Below are positions 1-11,273 of a stretch of 64,000 bases of DNA, piece by piece. The position numbers and the translations under genes are program-made. Origin of the DNA: Apoderus coryli (taxonomy: Eukaryota > Arthropoda > Insecta > Coleoptera > Attelabidae); assembly GCA_911728435.2 (NCBI GenBank), contig OU452200.1, forward strand, positions 37,401,715 to 37,465,714. Direction: 5' to 3'. Numbering within the stretch: the stretch's first letter is position 1; every line of letters starts with the position of its first letter. The notes beneath the pieces were generated by a model, which did no database searches, was not told the origin of the DNA, and saw only the letters and a list, made by a program, of their open reading frames with translations.

Positions 1-6
1 CAAGAT

Positions 7-567
7 TCACATATTGGCCTTTCTGGTTGTGTCATAAAAAATTCGTGTGTGAGTTTTGTGTGACCTATCCTTATTCTTGTTAAGAGTTACTTGCTGGCGT
101 CTGTGTTTCAGTGAAAATTTCCAAGGTTTGGTTGACTTCTTGACTTTGGAAAGTTTTGATTGTGATTGACTCCATATACTTTGCCATTTCTGATACACTT
201 TTAATTTCATGTAGGCTTTGACGTCTGTTGAATTAGCATTTTGAATGTAAGTTGCGTTCTCATCCGTTATAGCTTCTTTTGCGGCTTGGTCTGCTTCTTC
301 ATTTCCTTGTATGCCAATGTGAGATGGTATCCAGATAAATATGACGTTCTTTTGTCTACAGTGGCATTCGTAAAGCTTCTCTTTGATTTGAATGGCGATT
401 GGATGTGTAGGATATAATTGTTGGATAATATTAATGGAACTTAATGAGTCTGTCAGAATGAGGAAGTTTGAGGAGTTCGAGTCTTTGACGTAATCGAGAG
501 TTTTGAAAATAGCGAAAAGTTTTGCTGTGAAGTTGCTTGAAGTTTGGTGTAGTTTATATTTTTCAGT
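7..567 (-). pseudogene. RNase H domain fragment of a non-LTR retrotransposon
   Basis: One open frame on the minus strand runs from a TGA at 568-570 to a TGA at 7-9, about 186 codons, with no methionine near its start. It contains the RNase H signatures 'ILTDSLSS' (around 430-465) and 'WIPSHIGIQGNEEAD' (around 290-340), as in the RNase H domain that follows the reverse transcriptase in I- and Jockey-type elements. RNase H removes the RNA strand of the RNA:DNA hybrid during reverse transcription. No RT lies upstream, so this is an isolated fragment. The frame ends soon after the domain, before the usual cysteine-rich tail. The domain call is firm; the clade is inferred. Confidence 0.75.
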
Positions 568-570
568 TCA

Positions 571-790
571 AGTCTAAACCAATGAAATTGTGGAATAAAA
601 AATGGGGCTTTCCATTTAAAAAAACGTAAGTTTGGTTCACCCTGATGAGATGAGCCACCCTGTACAAATAACAATAATTTTAAAATACGTACTTTATGAC
701 TGCCTACACACTGGCTGCTTAGTTTTGCGTGAAATTTTTGGTTTTTGAGGTAATATCTAACTTCGACGCTCTAATAACTCACCCTATATA
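571..790. other. non-coding spacer
   Basis: AT-rich sequence between the RNase H fragment and the next RT remnant. It contains two short 'ccctgt'/'ccctat' terminus-like strings. I see no gene. Confidence 0.4.
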
Positions 791-794
791 AATG

Positions 795-1215
795 ACCGCC
801 TTTCATCGCAATGTCATGGTGGGATTATCTCTTATGCTGATGATATACAGTACTATTAGTTTCTGCAAGTACTAGAAAAGAAGTTTAAGTCAAAATTTAA
901 AGTTATCTCAGGCTAATAACTCACTGGCTCGACTCAAATTTGTTAACAATTAATTTAACTAATTCTTTTTGAAAGCTCAGCAGGATCCTCTCATGATTAT
1001 GGAACTAGATTTAAGGAAAATCAAAATTTGAACTTATACGAACAAAAAGAAGTATCGGATCGTATTATTATGTCCATATAAAAATGTATAATAAACTTCC
1101 CAAGGAGAGGAGAGAAAAAATGAAACTAAATCTTTCAAAAAGTTCTTAACAAATTGGTTAATTGACGAAAGTTTGTCCATTTTGTGAATGTGTATAATTG
1201 TTGATTATTGGGAAA
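795..1215 (+). pseudogene. degenerate non-LTR reverse transcriptase remnant
   Basis: Conceptual translation shows an RT motif C 'SYADDIQYY' with YADD at 833-844. After a gap comes a second block starting 'HDYGTRFKENQNL' at about 992 and 'YNKLPKE' at about 1084. This matches the 'HNYNTRNK...YNKLP' tail found after the thumb in insect Jockey-like elements. Stops and frameshifts interrupt it, and most of the sequence between motif C and the tail is missing. It is a strongly decayed 3' part of a Jockey-like copy. The family call rests on short motifs. Confidence 0.5.
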
Positions 1216-2277
1216 TTGTTTATTTCGTTTTTTTTCTCTCTTTTTTTCTTTTTTAGTTAAAAATATCGGTGTAAATTCACTGAATTAGACATTTAATTGT
1301 ATATTGTTATGTATTTTTTTTCTGTTTCTTTTTTTTCTTAAACTTCTGTATGTAGGGTAAAATTATCAATGCATATTTTAAACAAGCTTTGCTTAAACAA
1401 GAACAGAGTACTATTTTGTTCTAAAATATTATGATTATGAACTATTTACAAATTTATTGCCCAATGTTTATTATATTTTATTATTTTGTAAAAGACTTTT
1501 GGTAAATATTATTATTATTATCAGTGAAATTGCAAAAAGTTAGTGGCTTAACCTTAAGAAAAACAGGAAAACACTTTTCAACATTAAAGCTATCGGTCCT
1601 TTCTAACTACATCTGCTACTGTCTTCCTGCATTTTCTCTATACTTTATCACAATGTGTGATATATGGGGGGTGTGAGGTCAAGCCGTGGGTCGACAGGGA
1701 CAAGCCTTGCTAAATCACCGTTCATCCGGTTGACGTCAAATATAGCGACCGTACGGTAAGGCGAGTGCGGTGTTGTTCTCTGCCACCAATTACTTGCTTT
1801 GTTGCCAACAGTTAGTTCTCATTTTCCTTTTTCTCTCTTTCAATTTTTTTTTTAGTTTGTATTTATCGGACGTACCGGATGAAAACTGTGAACAAACTTT
1901 TGAAAATGCAGATTATGCATAGGAAAGTTTTAGTATAAAAATTTATCGTTTTATAAGGACTTGGTAAATTAAATTGCTGTTGTAACTTCGTTCTATTTTA
2001 CGAACTTGTTGTTTCAATTTATTCATAAGTTGTAAGAAGACAAGATTAGAATATTATGTAAAACAGTTAAAGTGTGACGTTTCCCAGGTTTATTTGAAGC
2101 TTTTTCACGATCTGTAAACATAACATGACATTGGAATAAAAAACAGGAATCACAAATCATGTCTATTGAATAGAATTGAGCATTATGGCAAATTATTAAG
2201 GAAAAAAGGTCAGAGACCGAGCAACTTTTGTAATTCTAATATCTCCTGAAACACTGCAAGACCCATATTCCTTTATA
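1216..2277. other. gene-free AT-rich stretch
   Basis: No reading frame or motif I can support. It has T-rich runs (1225-1260, 1315-1345) and a more GC-rich patch at 1660-1790 without recognisable features. Confidence 0.4.
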
Positions 2278-3233
2278 TTTGAAGATCTATACAATTTTGC
2301 ATGCGTTTGAACCAATTGTCGAAGCACTTTTGCCACTCTGATTGAGATATCTCCAAAACATGCATTCTGAATGCAGCAACCACTTCTTCAGGTGTCGAAA
2401 AACGTGGACCTCTTAGTTTGTTTTTTACGTACGGGATTAAAAAGAGGTCATTCGGTGCCAAGTCAGGACTATACTGCGGATGATTCATCAAATCGATGTT
2501 TTGGGTGCTCAAAAATGCCGTTGTTTGAGCCGATGTGTGAGAGCTCGCATTGTAGTGGTGAAGAGCGATCCGTCTTCGGTGGTTAGTTTTCCTGATTTCT
2601 TGGAAGGCAACTGGCAAACAAATGGTTGTATACCAGTCAGAATTGACTGTTCTGCGTTATTCTAGTGGTACGGTTGCGACATGTCCAGTTTTTCCGAAAA
2701 AACAGGCGACCATTTGCATGGAAATGCTTCGTGCGCGAACAACTTTTGTTGGATTGGCTCATCTTGAAACATCCATACAGTCGACTGCTGTTTACTTTCG
2801 GGCTCATACGCGTAAATCCACGATTCATCACCTGTCACGATGTCATAGACGTGTTTCGAAGCACCGCGATCGTATTTTTTGAGCATTTCTTTCGACCAAT
2901 CGACACGAGCCTCTTTTTTGAGCGATTGACAAATTGTGTGGGATCCAACGCGAACAAATTTTTTTGGACAGTCAAATGTTTATGCAATATTGAATGTATG
3001 CTGGTCCCATTAATGCCTAAAGTTGTCTCAATCTCTTGATGGGTCACATGACGATCTTGCAATATCAGTTCGCGCACAGCATCACTGGTTTTCGGAACAA
3101 CAACTAATATTGGACGACCTTCACGAAATTCGTCTTGGAGTGAACTACGACCGCGATTGAATTCACCATACCATCGATAAACACTGGTCCTTGATCGAGC
3201 TTCATCGCCAAAAATTGAATTAAGTTCATCCAT
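2273..3233 (-). pseudogene. mariner transposase, frameshifted, catalytic Asp lost
   Basis: Mariner transposases cut and paste their element at TA sites using a D,D,34D triad. Three frames give, in order, a helix-turn-helix N-terminus ('SVYRWYGEFNRGR', 2835-3233), the first catalytic block 'VTGDESWIY' (2662-2886), and the C-terminal block with 'HHYNASSHTS' and 'YSPDLAPNDLFL' (2273-2617). The second catalytic Asp is a Tyr here (codon TAC, 2552-2554); the sister copy at 22.2 kb keeps HHDNASSH. The frameshifts plus this substitution make it non-functional. Confidence 0.85.
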
Positions 3234-3482
3234 GCACTGTTGCTAAGTTAATGCACGTCGAAAGTTGTAAAAAATAGTCGTACGAAAATGTTCACGATTT
3301 AATTCCATTTTTGGGCCGAGATCAATCTTTTAAGTTACTGTAAACAACACAAATAGCGCTCGTATGTCAAAACGTTCTGAGTAGGTATAACCTCAAAAAT
3401 GTCCAACTTTATGATAGAGCTGTCAGTAGCCAGATTGCAACACCAGGGTTGCCAAATCCCGAAATATAAAAGGCAACCATCG
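2278..3482 (-). mobile_element. mariner element copy 1 (left end lost)
   Basis: The right (5') terminal inverted repeat ends in 'aaaggcaaccatcg' at 3482, followed by the TA target dinucleotide at 3483-3484. The opposite TIR seen in the copy at 21909 is absent: homology stops near 2278. Inside are three frame-shifted blocks of a DD34D-type mariner transposase. The relation to the copies at 21909, 23822 and 44119 is clear by eye. Truncated and inactive. Confidence 0.8.
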
Positions 3483-3484
3483 TA

Positions 3485-4679
3485 TTGGCATTTTTTAAAA
3501 TCTATACATTCAGAAAAACTATCTCTCGAATATGCGTGGTTTTGATGATCAGGAATGTTGTCAAGTTTACCACTTACTGGCAGCTTGAATGAATTGAAAA
3601 AATCTGATGCATGTCAACTACGCGAATTTCCCACTGTGTGGACTGCTCTCAATAATAGGATGCCAATCTTTAGGTTTACAAGCTTTTCGCTTTTCGATAC
3701 GCGCAAAATCCCGATGGCACTGGAGTCCACTAACTAAAAACAGGTTAAACCAGACGAGCATATGTCACAAATAACACAAATAGATGACTGCTGGCACGCA
3801 ATGGTCGTCATGTGTGCTTAGAACGGGCATCATTTTTAGACAGCGGCAGCGGTTAAATTGTTTCGGTTAGATATGGTACAAATCTCATTTTTAAGGGACA
3901 AAATGAATTTTAATAAAATTGGCACTTAGCACCATATCTGCGATGAAGTTTTCAAAAATTAAAGAATTTAGAAAGATTGATAATGCAATAAATTTATCGT
4001 GTTGATGATGTTACATTACTCCGACGTGTATATTTGTTTACACATAATTTTAGACATAAAAAAATAACACAATCATCGGTACCAAATCAAAATAATCATT
4101 TACCAGCAATGCCTGAGTATTTTCTAGCCGTACTGTATTATTTTACAAAATGGCAACATTGCAATCTATTGATAGACTCTCCATCCCATCCTGTACATAC
4201 AATATCTACATAACTACCAATTCGCTTATATTCTATCAACGAAGCGTGCAATATGATTGATGTTAACCATTTATCATCGTTATTTCCTTTTCTTGACACT
4301 CTTTTCAACTTTTACTTTGCTTCTAATGGTAATTGCGCCCGATAACTTTGTAATAAATCTTACTTGGCTTTTATCTGAAATGAGATCGCTTATTTATGAA
4401 GTGCGTTTTATATTTTAACGATCTGCGATAACAAACGACAACATACTGTTACTATTGTTTTCTTATTTTATTTTTCGTGTATTCCGGTTTATTTTTTCAC
4501 CTTTTGCTAATTTCCTTTCAGGGTTTTTGTTTGTGATAATGGATCTGTTGTACCTATTTGTTACTTTTTAACAATAATTAAAGTTCCATTTATAATAAAT
4601 ACTATTACCACAGCATACATACAGCAAAACGACTATATGGTAGGCACTCAGAAGTGGGAAAGCTTGAGCTCCGTGACCT
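3485..4679. other. gene-free stretch
   Basis: AT-rich sequence with only short frames that resemble nothing I know. I see no repeat or RNA gene here. Confidence 0.4.
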
Positions 4680-4705
4680 TGATTACAGCCAAGGCGCATT
4701 AACTA

Positions 4706-5928
4706 ATGTTTAATCATGTCAAGCGGCTCATCACGCCTATTCAGCACGGATTTTTTCCTGGCTGATCCACTGCTACTAATCTCGTAATTTTGAGCCAGTT
4801 TTTGGCAGAAAACTTGGATAGCGGGGGTCAGGTTGACGTTATTTATACGGATTTTGCCAAAGCGTTTGACAGGCTTGACCACGGAATTCTGCTGCATAAG
4901 CTTTCGGAATTTGATTTATCTGTGGATCTTTTAAAATTTCTGTCTACTTATCTCCATGAACGTAAATTGTATGGTTTCAAGTCCGGTATTATCCGTGCAA
5001 CATCTGGAGTGCCGCAGGGTTCTGTGTTGGGTCCCCTCTTATTTATGTGTTTTATTAATGACACTGTTAATGGCGTGAAATGTCGCTCTCTACTCTTTGC
5101 TGATGATTTTAAGGTTTATTCACTGATTACCTCAACTTCTGACTGTCTTCAATTGCAGAATGATCTGAATGTCCTGCTTGACTGGTGCATTCAAAACAGG
5201 CTTGCCCTTAATTTGGATAAGTGTTGTTCTGTAACTTTTACTCGTAAGATAAATCCAATAAAATTTGTGTATAATATTGACTCTGTTCCGCTTAAAATAT
5301 GCGATGAGGTTAAGGATCTGCGGTTCCTCTTTGACGCTAAACTTAGTTTTGTAGGGCATGTGATTGATGTGGTTTCGTCTTCCTATAAGAGTCTGGGTTT
5401 TGTAATGAGAAATACAAAGCATTTTGTGTCACCTAAAACTCTTATTTTACTGTATAATCCCTTCGTTAGATCGAAATTGGAATATGCGTCTGTTGTGTGA
5501 AGTCCTGGTTATGTGTTGCACTCGAATAGCTTAGAGAGGATTCAGCGAAGATTTGTGAAATATTTGTGGTTTAAGTGTGACGGAGTGTATCCAACCATGG
5601 GATTTCCCCATGATGAACTTCTGGGTCGTTTTGTTTGTACCTCTTGATAAGCGTAGAGAATATGCCTCACTCCTGTTCCTATTCAAGATCGTGAATGTCA
5701 TCATTGACTCTCCGGACCTACTTTCGATGATACCTTTTCATGCTCCACATACGAGAAGGCGGTAGGCAAGTAAAAGCTAGAACCAGCTTTTACTTGCCTA
5801 CCGCACGTACCAACTTGTTGCTCTTTTCGCCATTGTTTGAGATGTGTTCTGTTTGTGACTCGGTGAGTAACGATATTGATGTGTTTTTTAATACCATATC
5901 TTATATTAAAAAAGTGTTTTTTAGATAA
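4706..5928 (+). pseudogene. non-LTR reverse transcriptase pseudogene
   Basis: Reverse transcriptase of the Jockey/CR1 type. The sequence shows 'PIQHGFFPG*ST' near 4760 (a stop in place of Arg), motif A 'YTDFAKAFDRLDH', motif B 'SGVPQGSVLGPLLF' and motif C 'FADDFKVYS'. It then runs through the thumb to a TGA at about 5500. Past that stop the similarity continues: 'ERIQRRFVKYLW', and a C-terminal tail 'ARTNLLLFSPL' in another frame ending at 5928. The catalytic Asp residues of motifs A and C are kept, but stops and frameshifts break the protein. Confidence 0.8.
5759..5804. repeat. perfect 20-bp inverted repeat inside a retrotransposon coding region
   Basis: The 20 bases from 5759 ('gcggtaggcaagtaaaagct') are repeated exactly in reverse complement at 5785-5804, separated by 6 bases. 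It lies within the C-terminal coding part of the retrotransposon, where such a hairpin is not expected. Confidence 0.8.
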
Positions 5929-6919
5929 ATATTTGTTGTTAAACCATTCTTATTTTGACTATTTTTTGCGATTGTAATATTTGTATTATTTATAATTTTG
6001 AAACGTGTAGTTTTATCGTTTTGTAATGTACCTGCCCTGTAATTGGATGTGTTTCTGTAGATGTAATCTAAATAAATAAATAAACTATATAGGTTACCTC
6101 ATTGAGCAGCTTTCTGGTGTCGTGACGTCAGCGGCGACCGGAGTTCTGTGGCCCCTAGATTTGCGCAAATTTAGTTTATTGTTAATTGTTTTTAAGATGA
6201 ACGTTTTCCATATATGATAGTGTTGTGAACTATACTTCCTCGAATAAGAGCTTAGACATTTTGGTGTTTTTGTGAATATTATTATTAAATTATGCTCTGT
6301 TTAAAGTTGTGTGAACATTTTTTAAAAAAACTCGTTTTGACCTATTACTTATGTTGTGTATAACGATCTTTTTATAAAGGCCAATATCATACTACTTAGT
6401 ACAAACTACTACTTTTTCATAATACTAGGTACCAAAATACTACAGAACACATTTTTACCGAGATATCAACCGAAAACACCCTTGTGACACTTCGATTTGT
6501 AATTTTATAAATTATCTAACAATTTTTAATGCAAAAACTTTTTACAAGAATATTTTTTAAGTCATCAACAATTTAGAGCTTGAATATTGCATTTTATTGT
6601 AACACTAATGTTTTAACTTTAGAAATAAAAATTGTTAATTTATAATATTTAATTAAAATCTCACAGAAGAAATAATACCGTGATAAAGCAAACGGGTCGC
6701 CGGTGACGTAGATTGCTGGGCGTAGGTCAAGATCAATCAAGGCAACCTATTTAGATAATGCGCCTTGGATTACAACTACAGTGCGTATGTCCTCGATAAA
6801 ACCACCCGGGCGAACGGAGTCATAGACTGCTAAGAATATGCGCAGAAGCATACACTCGTACTTCTGATTTTGGACAGAATGATTTTGCTGAGTGTATATA
6901 TGCTGTGCTATTACCTAGC

Positions 6920-7255
6920 TAGTTAAAGCTCCAAATGGATAAGCCAGTCGTGGCGTGGCTTGATCTATGTCAGTTCAGCATGGGGATACGCAGCACCATC
7001 GTACCTGAAACACTAAGAGTCATGAAGAACAAGGCAAGAAGAATGGCAATGGGTGCACCTTGGCTTGTGTCAAAGGCACAAAACCGTAGGGACCTCATTC
7101 TCGACTCCCTGAGGGGCGTCATGAGGTTCGGAGCTCAGAAGGTCTTTGCAATGGCAGAGACACGTGCAAATCCACTGATTCACGAAGCAGTCAACTTCAA
7201 TGTAGAAGACAGTGCCAGGCGGTACCGGAGACCAAGAAGTCAACTCTGACGAAGG
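6920..7255 (+). pseudogene. Jockey-like RT C-terminal fragment
   Basis: The frame at 6935-7249 (104 residues) holds 'KARRMAMGAPWLVSKAQ' and 'RRDLILDSL', matching the 'RMILGAPWYVRNSQIHRDL' region after the thumb of Jockey-clade polymerases. It ends 'VEDSARRYRRPRSQL'. The RT core is missing, so this is a 3' fragment. The DNA around 7200-7235 resembles the minus-strand fragment ending at 63101, which shares the VEDxxRRYRR tail. Confidence 0.65.
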
Positions 7256-7929
7256 AATCCTTAGCATGAAGACATCAACTTATATAGTTTATTCTTGATT
7301 TCAGGTCAAATAATCTAAATCTATGTTACGGAGTATTTCCTAGGCAGGGTAGAGATTTCACTTCCCTTCCAAAAAAAGTGTCATTAATCTTGGCAATACC
7401 GGGAATCAATCGGGAAACAAATTAATACATTAATCAAATAAATAATATTCAAAAAATTAATCATTGCATTTGTTTTTTTCTTTACGTTAAAACGAACCAT
7501 AATCAATCTACGGAAGTTCTAGTCGAGGCTGACAATCCTCTGTGGCTCAAGTTCAAGTTGTGAATATTATTTGTCTTTTACCTTATTTTTTACGTAAAAG
7601 CCTTAGCTCTGTCAGTACTCTGGGAAAAAGAACCAGCTCGTCACTGAGTTTGAAGATGCTGGACAAAATTTCCCAATTCCATAAATATAACGTATTCCAG
7701 ACCAAATCCCTAAGCCGCATCGAAAAAGTTTAAATGGCTGAGCACTATAGAGATTTTGATCTTAAGTATAACTTTTTGGAGGCACGAATATACATGTGCA
7801 TTAAAACGGAGTTCTATATCTATAATCAATCTCATATTACGAATTTGATTTACACAGTAACATCTAAAATAATCCTCACATTAGCCTGAAGATCTTGTTT
7901 ATTTCTTCCACAGATGAGCACGTTAGATT
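7256..7929. other. gene-free stretch
   Basis: AT-rich; the short frame at 7542-7733 is not recognisable. I see no repeat. Confidence 0.35.
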
Positions 7930-8465
7930 TTGAAGAATTCATTTGCAAATGATGGAGAATTGGTTGATATGGAGAAAATCGAACACCGAGCTGTTATAAA
8001 GTTCCTGACTAAGCAAAGAAAGTATGTTCAAACCATCATGGAAGAGATGTTATTGGCTTGCCTAGGAAAAAACATTGGTTTACAAGTGGAATGGAATTTT
8101 AAGGATAGTAGGGAACCACTCGAAGAAGAAGAGAATCTCTCCGGCACTAGTTAAAAAATTACAAAAATTATACTGGATGGAGGCGACAAAACACCCTTAA
8201 CCTGAAGATTGAGCGTGCGGACATCGAATCTGAACATGACGGCACCCAACTCTGACACACCATTGATCTATCATCTTAGTATGACAAAAGACAGTGTAAG
8301 ATGGATGGCCATAATGCTCATGCCATCGCAAAGACAGCAGCATAACGTATCGAATGGTCTCGTGCGTTTTTCGACTTCTGTAGTGAAGAAAAGGATGGTG
8401 TCCTGGCTCGGATTGTTACTGAAGATGAAACTTTGGTTCATTATCATCAATCGTGTTTCTTCACT
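7930..8465 (+). pseudogene. second-type mariner transposase remnant
   Basis: The frame at 7930-8154 holds 'MEKIEHRAVIKFLTKQ', the start of the N-terminal helix-turn-helix of another mariner lineage, and ends in an acidic linker. A further frame near 8355-8460 reads 'RIEWSRAFFDFCSEE' and 'ARIVTEDETLVHYHQ', matching the block around the first catalytic Asp ('RIVTGDETWVHHY'). Stops and frameshifts separate the pieces, and nothing of the second and third catalytic blocks remains. It differs from the mariner family at 2.3, 22, 24 and 44 kb. Confidence 0.6.
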
Positions 8466-8956
8466 TATTATAAAATTGCGCCCCTCATAGACGCCCATGC
8501 TACTTATTAGCAGATAACCGATTTAATGGTATACATAATTTGAGGTGTATCAAAAAAATGGCCCCAATGCGACCATGACTCATCCATAATAACACACATA
8601 CACAACAACAATACACCTCCGGGCTACAGCGACCCACATTACATCAAACAAAAACATCATCGCCTAATGGAAACCGGCACATTAATCACTACTGCGGGCC
8701 GGGAACACGTTTTCAAAGCGGAAATTATGTGGCCCAAGGGCATATTATATAGACTACATTCTGTCCTCCCCACATATGTGTGTATATTTAGTTTGTTGTG
8801 CAGAAATTGGGGGATGGGGGGTTATGTTTTGGATCAAAAAGGATGGTAAATGACTCCTGGTAATTGATTGAGATTACTAGAGTTTTAATTATTGCTGTTT
8901 CACTTCCATCTGGAAATGGTCTTAATCGTCTCGAGTGACTTCAAAATGGTTGTAAA
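8466..8956. other. gene-free stretch
   Basis: No recognisable protein or repeat; the short frame at 8667-8849 has no known motif. Confidence 0.35.
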
Positions 8957-9448
8957 ATGTGTCCACAGATAGAGTTTGGAAGAGGAAAAACTTTTTTATT
9001 TGTCGATTTAGAAGAAAAAGTCATTCTTTATAAAAACGTCTGCTAGTGTAGACACTACAATTTCAAATGCCAAATTTACGATTACTGTACAGGGTATATC
9101 AAAAATAACATTTTTAATGATTTTGATTTTTTTGTTTTTTTTTTAATTTTATGAAAATATTTTCAAAACCGTGATTTATTACACCAATTGTGCAAAAAAA
9201 CATTAATAAACTTTTTTCTCAAAGTGGTTAATTTCATAGCTACTATTAAAATAATAAAACTAAAAAAAAAAACAAGGAAATCAAAATCATTAAACATTTT
9301 ATTTTTGATATACCCTGTATAGTAATCGTAAATTTCGTACTAGAAATTGTAGTTTTGACACAAGCAGACGTTTTTATAAAGAATGACTTTTTCTTCTAAA
9401 TCTACAAATAAAAAAGTTTTTGCTCTTCCAAACTCCAGTGGACACATT
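8957..9448. mobile_element. long-TIR MITE, unit 1
   Basis: A near-palindromic element of about 490 bp. It starts 'aatgtgtccacagata' and ends 'ccagtggacacatt'; the arms ('gagtttggaaga', 'aaaacgtctgct', 'acagggtatatc') match in reverse complement for about 200 bp each. There is no coding capacity. The TGTGTCCAC terminus is shared with unit 2 and with the larger element at 34117-35180, which carries a transposase remnant. Confidence 0.75.
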
Positions 9449-9920
9449 GGATAGAGTTTGGAAGAAGAAAAACTTTTTTACTTGTAGATTTAGAAGAAAA
9501 AGTCATTCTTTATAAAAACGTCTGCTTGTGTCAAAACTACAAATTCAAATACCAAATTTACGATTACTATACAGGGTATATCAAAAATAATATTTTAATG
9601 ATATTGATTTTCTTGTTTTTTTAATTTTATTATTTTAATAGTAGCTATGAAATTAATCACTTTGAGAAAAAAATGTATTAGTGTTTTTTGCACAATTGGT
9701 GTAATAAATCATGGTTTTGAAAATATTTTTCATAAAATTAAAAAAAAAACAAAATCATTAAAAATGTTATTTTTGATATACCCTGTATAGTAATCGTAAA
9801 TTTGGCATTTGAAATTGTAGTTTCGACACAAGCAGACGTTTTTATAAAGAATGACTTTTTCTTCTAAATCGACAAATAAAAAAGTTGTTCCTCTTGCAAA
9901 TTCTATCCGTGGACACATTG
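9449..9920. mobile_element. long-TIR MITE, unit 2, abutting unit 1
   Basis: A second copy of the same foldback unit, directly adjoining the first. The left arm starts 'ggatagagtttggaag' and has lost the outer TGTGTCCAC; the right end reads 'ccgtggacacattg'. The two units are similar but not identical, so this is a tandem or target-in-terminus insertion rather than a very recent duplication. Confidence 0.7.
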
Positions 9921-10613
9921 AATATCTATCTTCATCTCAATTTTTTTTTAGAGCGTTCACAATACATTCCCTGAGCGGGAAAGTAAAACTGTATTAAAAA
10001 CCGACTGATAGAATTATTTAAAATATGAAACTGATGGACCTAAAATAACTTCCAAATTATAGAGATTACTTATATTATTTCCACCCTGTATAAATAACAT
10101 CATATCAATCACACAGTTCTTACAAATATTTCTCCAATTATTGTTTATTTAATATTTTCCCTTTTCTAAATGTTGTGATTACAGTTAATCCGTTTAATGG
10201 ACACCACATCAGCACCAAATCACAAGTTGTTGATTGATTAGCAAAGTATGAACCCCTGTTTGTCATCTGATCGATCACTTCTCTCTGTATTATCCCTTCT
10301 ACAATTTCAATATCATAATATCTTCTCTCCTTTTCCAATGTATTATACTGTACATAAATTTGAAGTGCGGTTGAGTGAGCAACAGCAGAACATACTGGTT
10401 GTCTGCCCTTGTATTTCGTCTCGATTTAGAGATACAGTGCTGGTCACAGTGTGGTTATGACAAAACTTCCAAAGCACCAGCGACAATCACTATTCATACC
10501 ATCACATTTCTAAAAAAGAACCCTAACAAATAATTAGTTGGCTTTTATTTGTTTAACTCAAACAAACAACAAATATTCGAAAGAAGTAGTCCATATCGAA
10601 GTGGAGTAGAATA
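9921..10613. other. gene-free stretch
   Basis: Two overlapping frames of under 75 residues lie here (10138-10338 minus, 10248-10460 plus). Neither has a recognisable motif. I see no repeat arms. Confidence 0.35.
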
Positions 10614-11273
10614 ATTAAATATTCTTGAAATAAAAGTCGACCTCCATACAATAAATTTTAAGAAATATCTCCAACAAATTACATTTGTCACCATAAATGT
10701 TTCGCAGCTCTGGGCTGCATCATCAGTGGTTATAAGAGATTCTTACGAAAAGCTATGTTATTTAATTTAGTTAGTACATATTATTCTTGGGAAACCCATT
10801 TATCAACTCACTGCGTGAAAAAATTTTAAAGTCATAAAAAATAAAAAATTGTTAAATTAAGTTTTGTTGTTAATGCGTTAAAATTAAAAAATCAAAACTC
10901 ACATAATTTCTAATGTAAGTCTTATAATACTTTTTTCATGGAAAACTAAATTCTTCTTCGACAACAGTATAAGTAAGTAAATGATGTGAGTTTTGATTTT
11001 TTAATTTTAACGCATGAACAACAAAACTTAATTTCACAATTTTTTGTTTTTTATGACTTTAAAAATTTTTCACGCAGTGAGTTGATAAATGGGTTTCCCA
11101 AAAATAATATGTACTAACTAAATTAAATAACATAGCTTTTCGTAAGAATCTCTTATAACCACTGATGATGCAGCCCGGAGCTGTGAAACATGTATGGTGA
11201 CAAATGTAATTTGTTGGAGATATTTATTAAAATTTATTGTGTGGAGGTCGACTTTTATTTCAAAAATATTTAA
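10614..11273. mobile_element. foldback element with hammerhead-like hairpins in both arms
   Basis: About 660 bp with two arms of about 285 bp. The left arm starts 'ttaaatattcttgaaa'; the right arm is its reverse complement, ending 'caaaaatatttaa'. The loop is about 80 bp (10905-10985). Each arm carries the string 'cactgatgatg', a GC-rich hairpin, then 'gaaac' (minus strand at 10705-10735, plus strand at 11158-11192), described separately. There is no transposase frame. Confidence 0.7.
11158..11215 (+). ncRNA. hammerhead-like hairpin motif (candidate)
   Basis: The sequence 'ctgatga', then a hairpin stem gcagc/gctgt, then 'gaaac' matches the conserved core order of hammerhead ribozymes (CUGAUGA, stem II, GAAA). 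The inverted copy at about 10680-10735 has a perfect stem gcagc/gctgc, a possible stem III (acattt/aaatgt) and a GUA triplet after it. Against a real ribozyme: one unpaired U follows CUGAUGA, and I see no complementary stem I. It may be a decayed self-cleaving motif of a retroelement or only a hairpin repeat. Confidence 0.3.

Larger units (their letters stand above)
4706..6083 (+). mobile_element. Jockey-like non-LTR retrotransposon, 5'-truncated
   Basis: The insert starts inside the RT fingers and ends with an (aaat)n tail at about 6083. Flanks are 'ttaacta' on the 5' side and 'ataaacta' on the 3' side, a probable 5-7 bp target duplication. Coding blocks run 4706-5500, about 5500-5640 and about 5755-5928, followed by a 150-bp 3' UTR. 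It lies inside the left arm of a foldback repeat. Inactive: truncated, with a stop at about 4765 where related elements have Arg in 'QHGFFPGRST'. Confidence 0.75.
4676..6790. repeat. foldback sequence with its left arm split by a retrotransposon
   Basis: The left arm reads 'caaggcgcattaacta' up to 4705 and resumes at about 6086 with 'tataggttacct' and then 'tcagcggcgaccgg' (6128-6141). The right arm, on the minus strand, reads 'ccaaggcgcattatct', then 'aaataggttgcct', then 'caccggcgaccc' (6697-6770). Joining the left arm across the retrotransposon restores about 90 bp of imperfect inverted repeat around a loop of about 550 bp. No transposase frame lies in the loop, so a non-autonomous foldback or MITE-like element is the likeliest reading. 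The arm similarity was judged by eye. Confidence 0.5.

Noticed and set aside
2371..3039. Plus-strand frames of up to 124 residues over mariner copy 1
   Set aside because: Antisense shadows of the mariner transposase; the same shadows appear over copy 2 (22207-22674).
10138..10460. Overlapping plus and minus frames of 66-70 residues
   Set aside because: No motif, mutually overlapping, in AT-rich DNA without repeat support; likely chance frames.
11158..11215. A functional hammerhead ribozyme
   Set aside because: Only the core order and stem II are convincing; an extra U and the lack of a stem I argue against activity, so it is listed as a candidate motif only.
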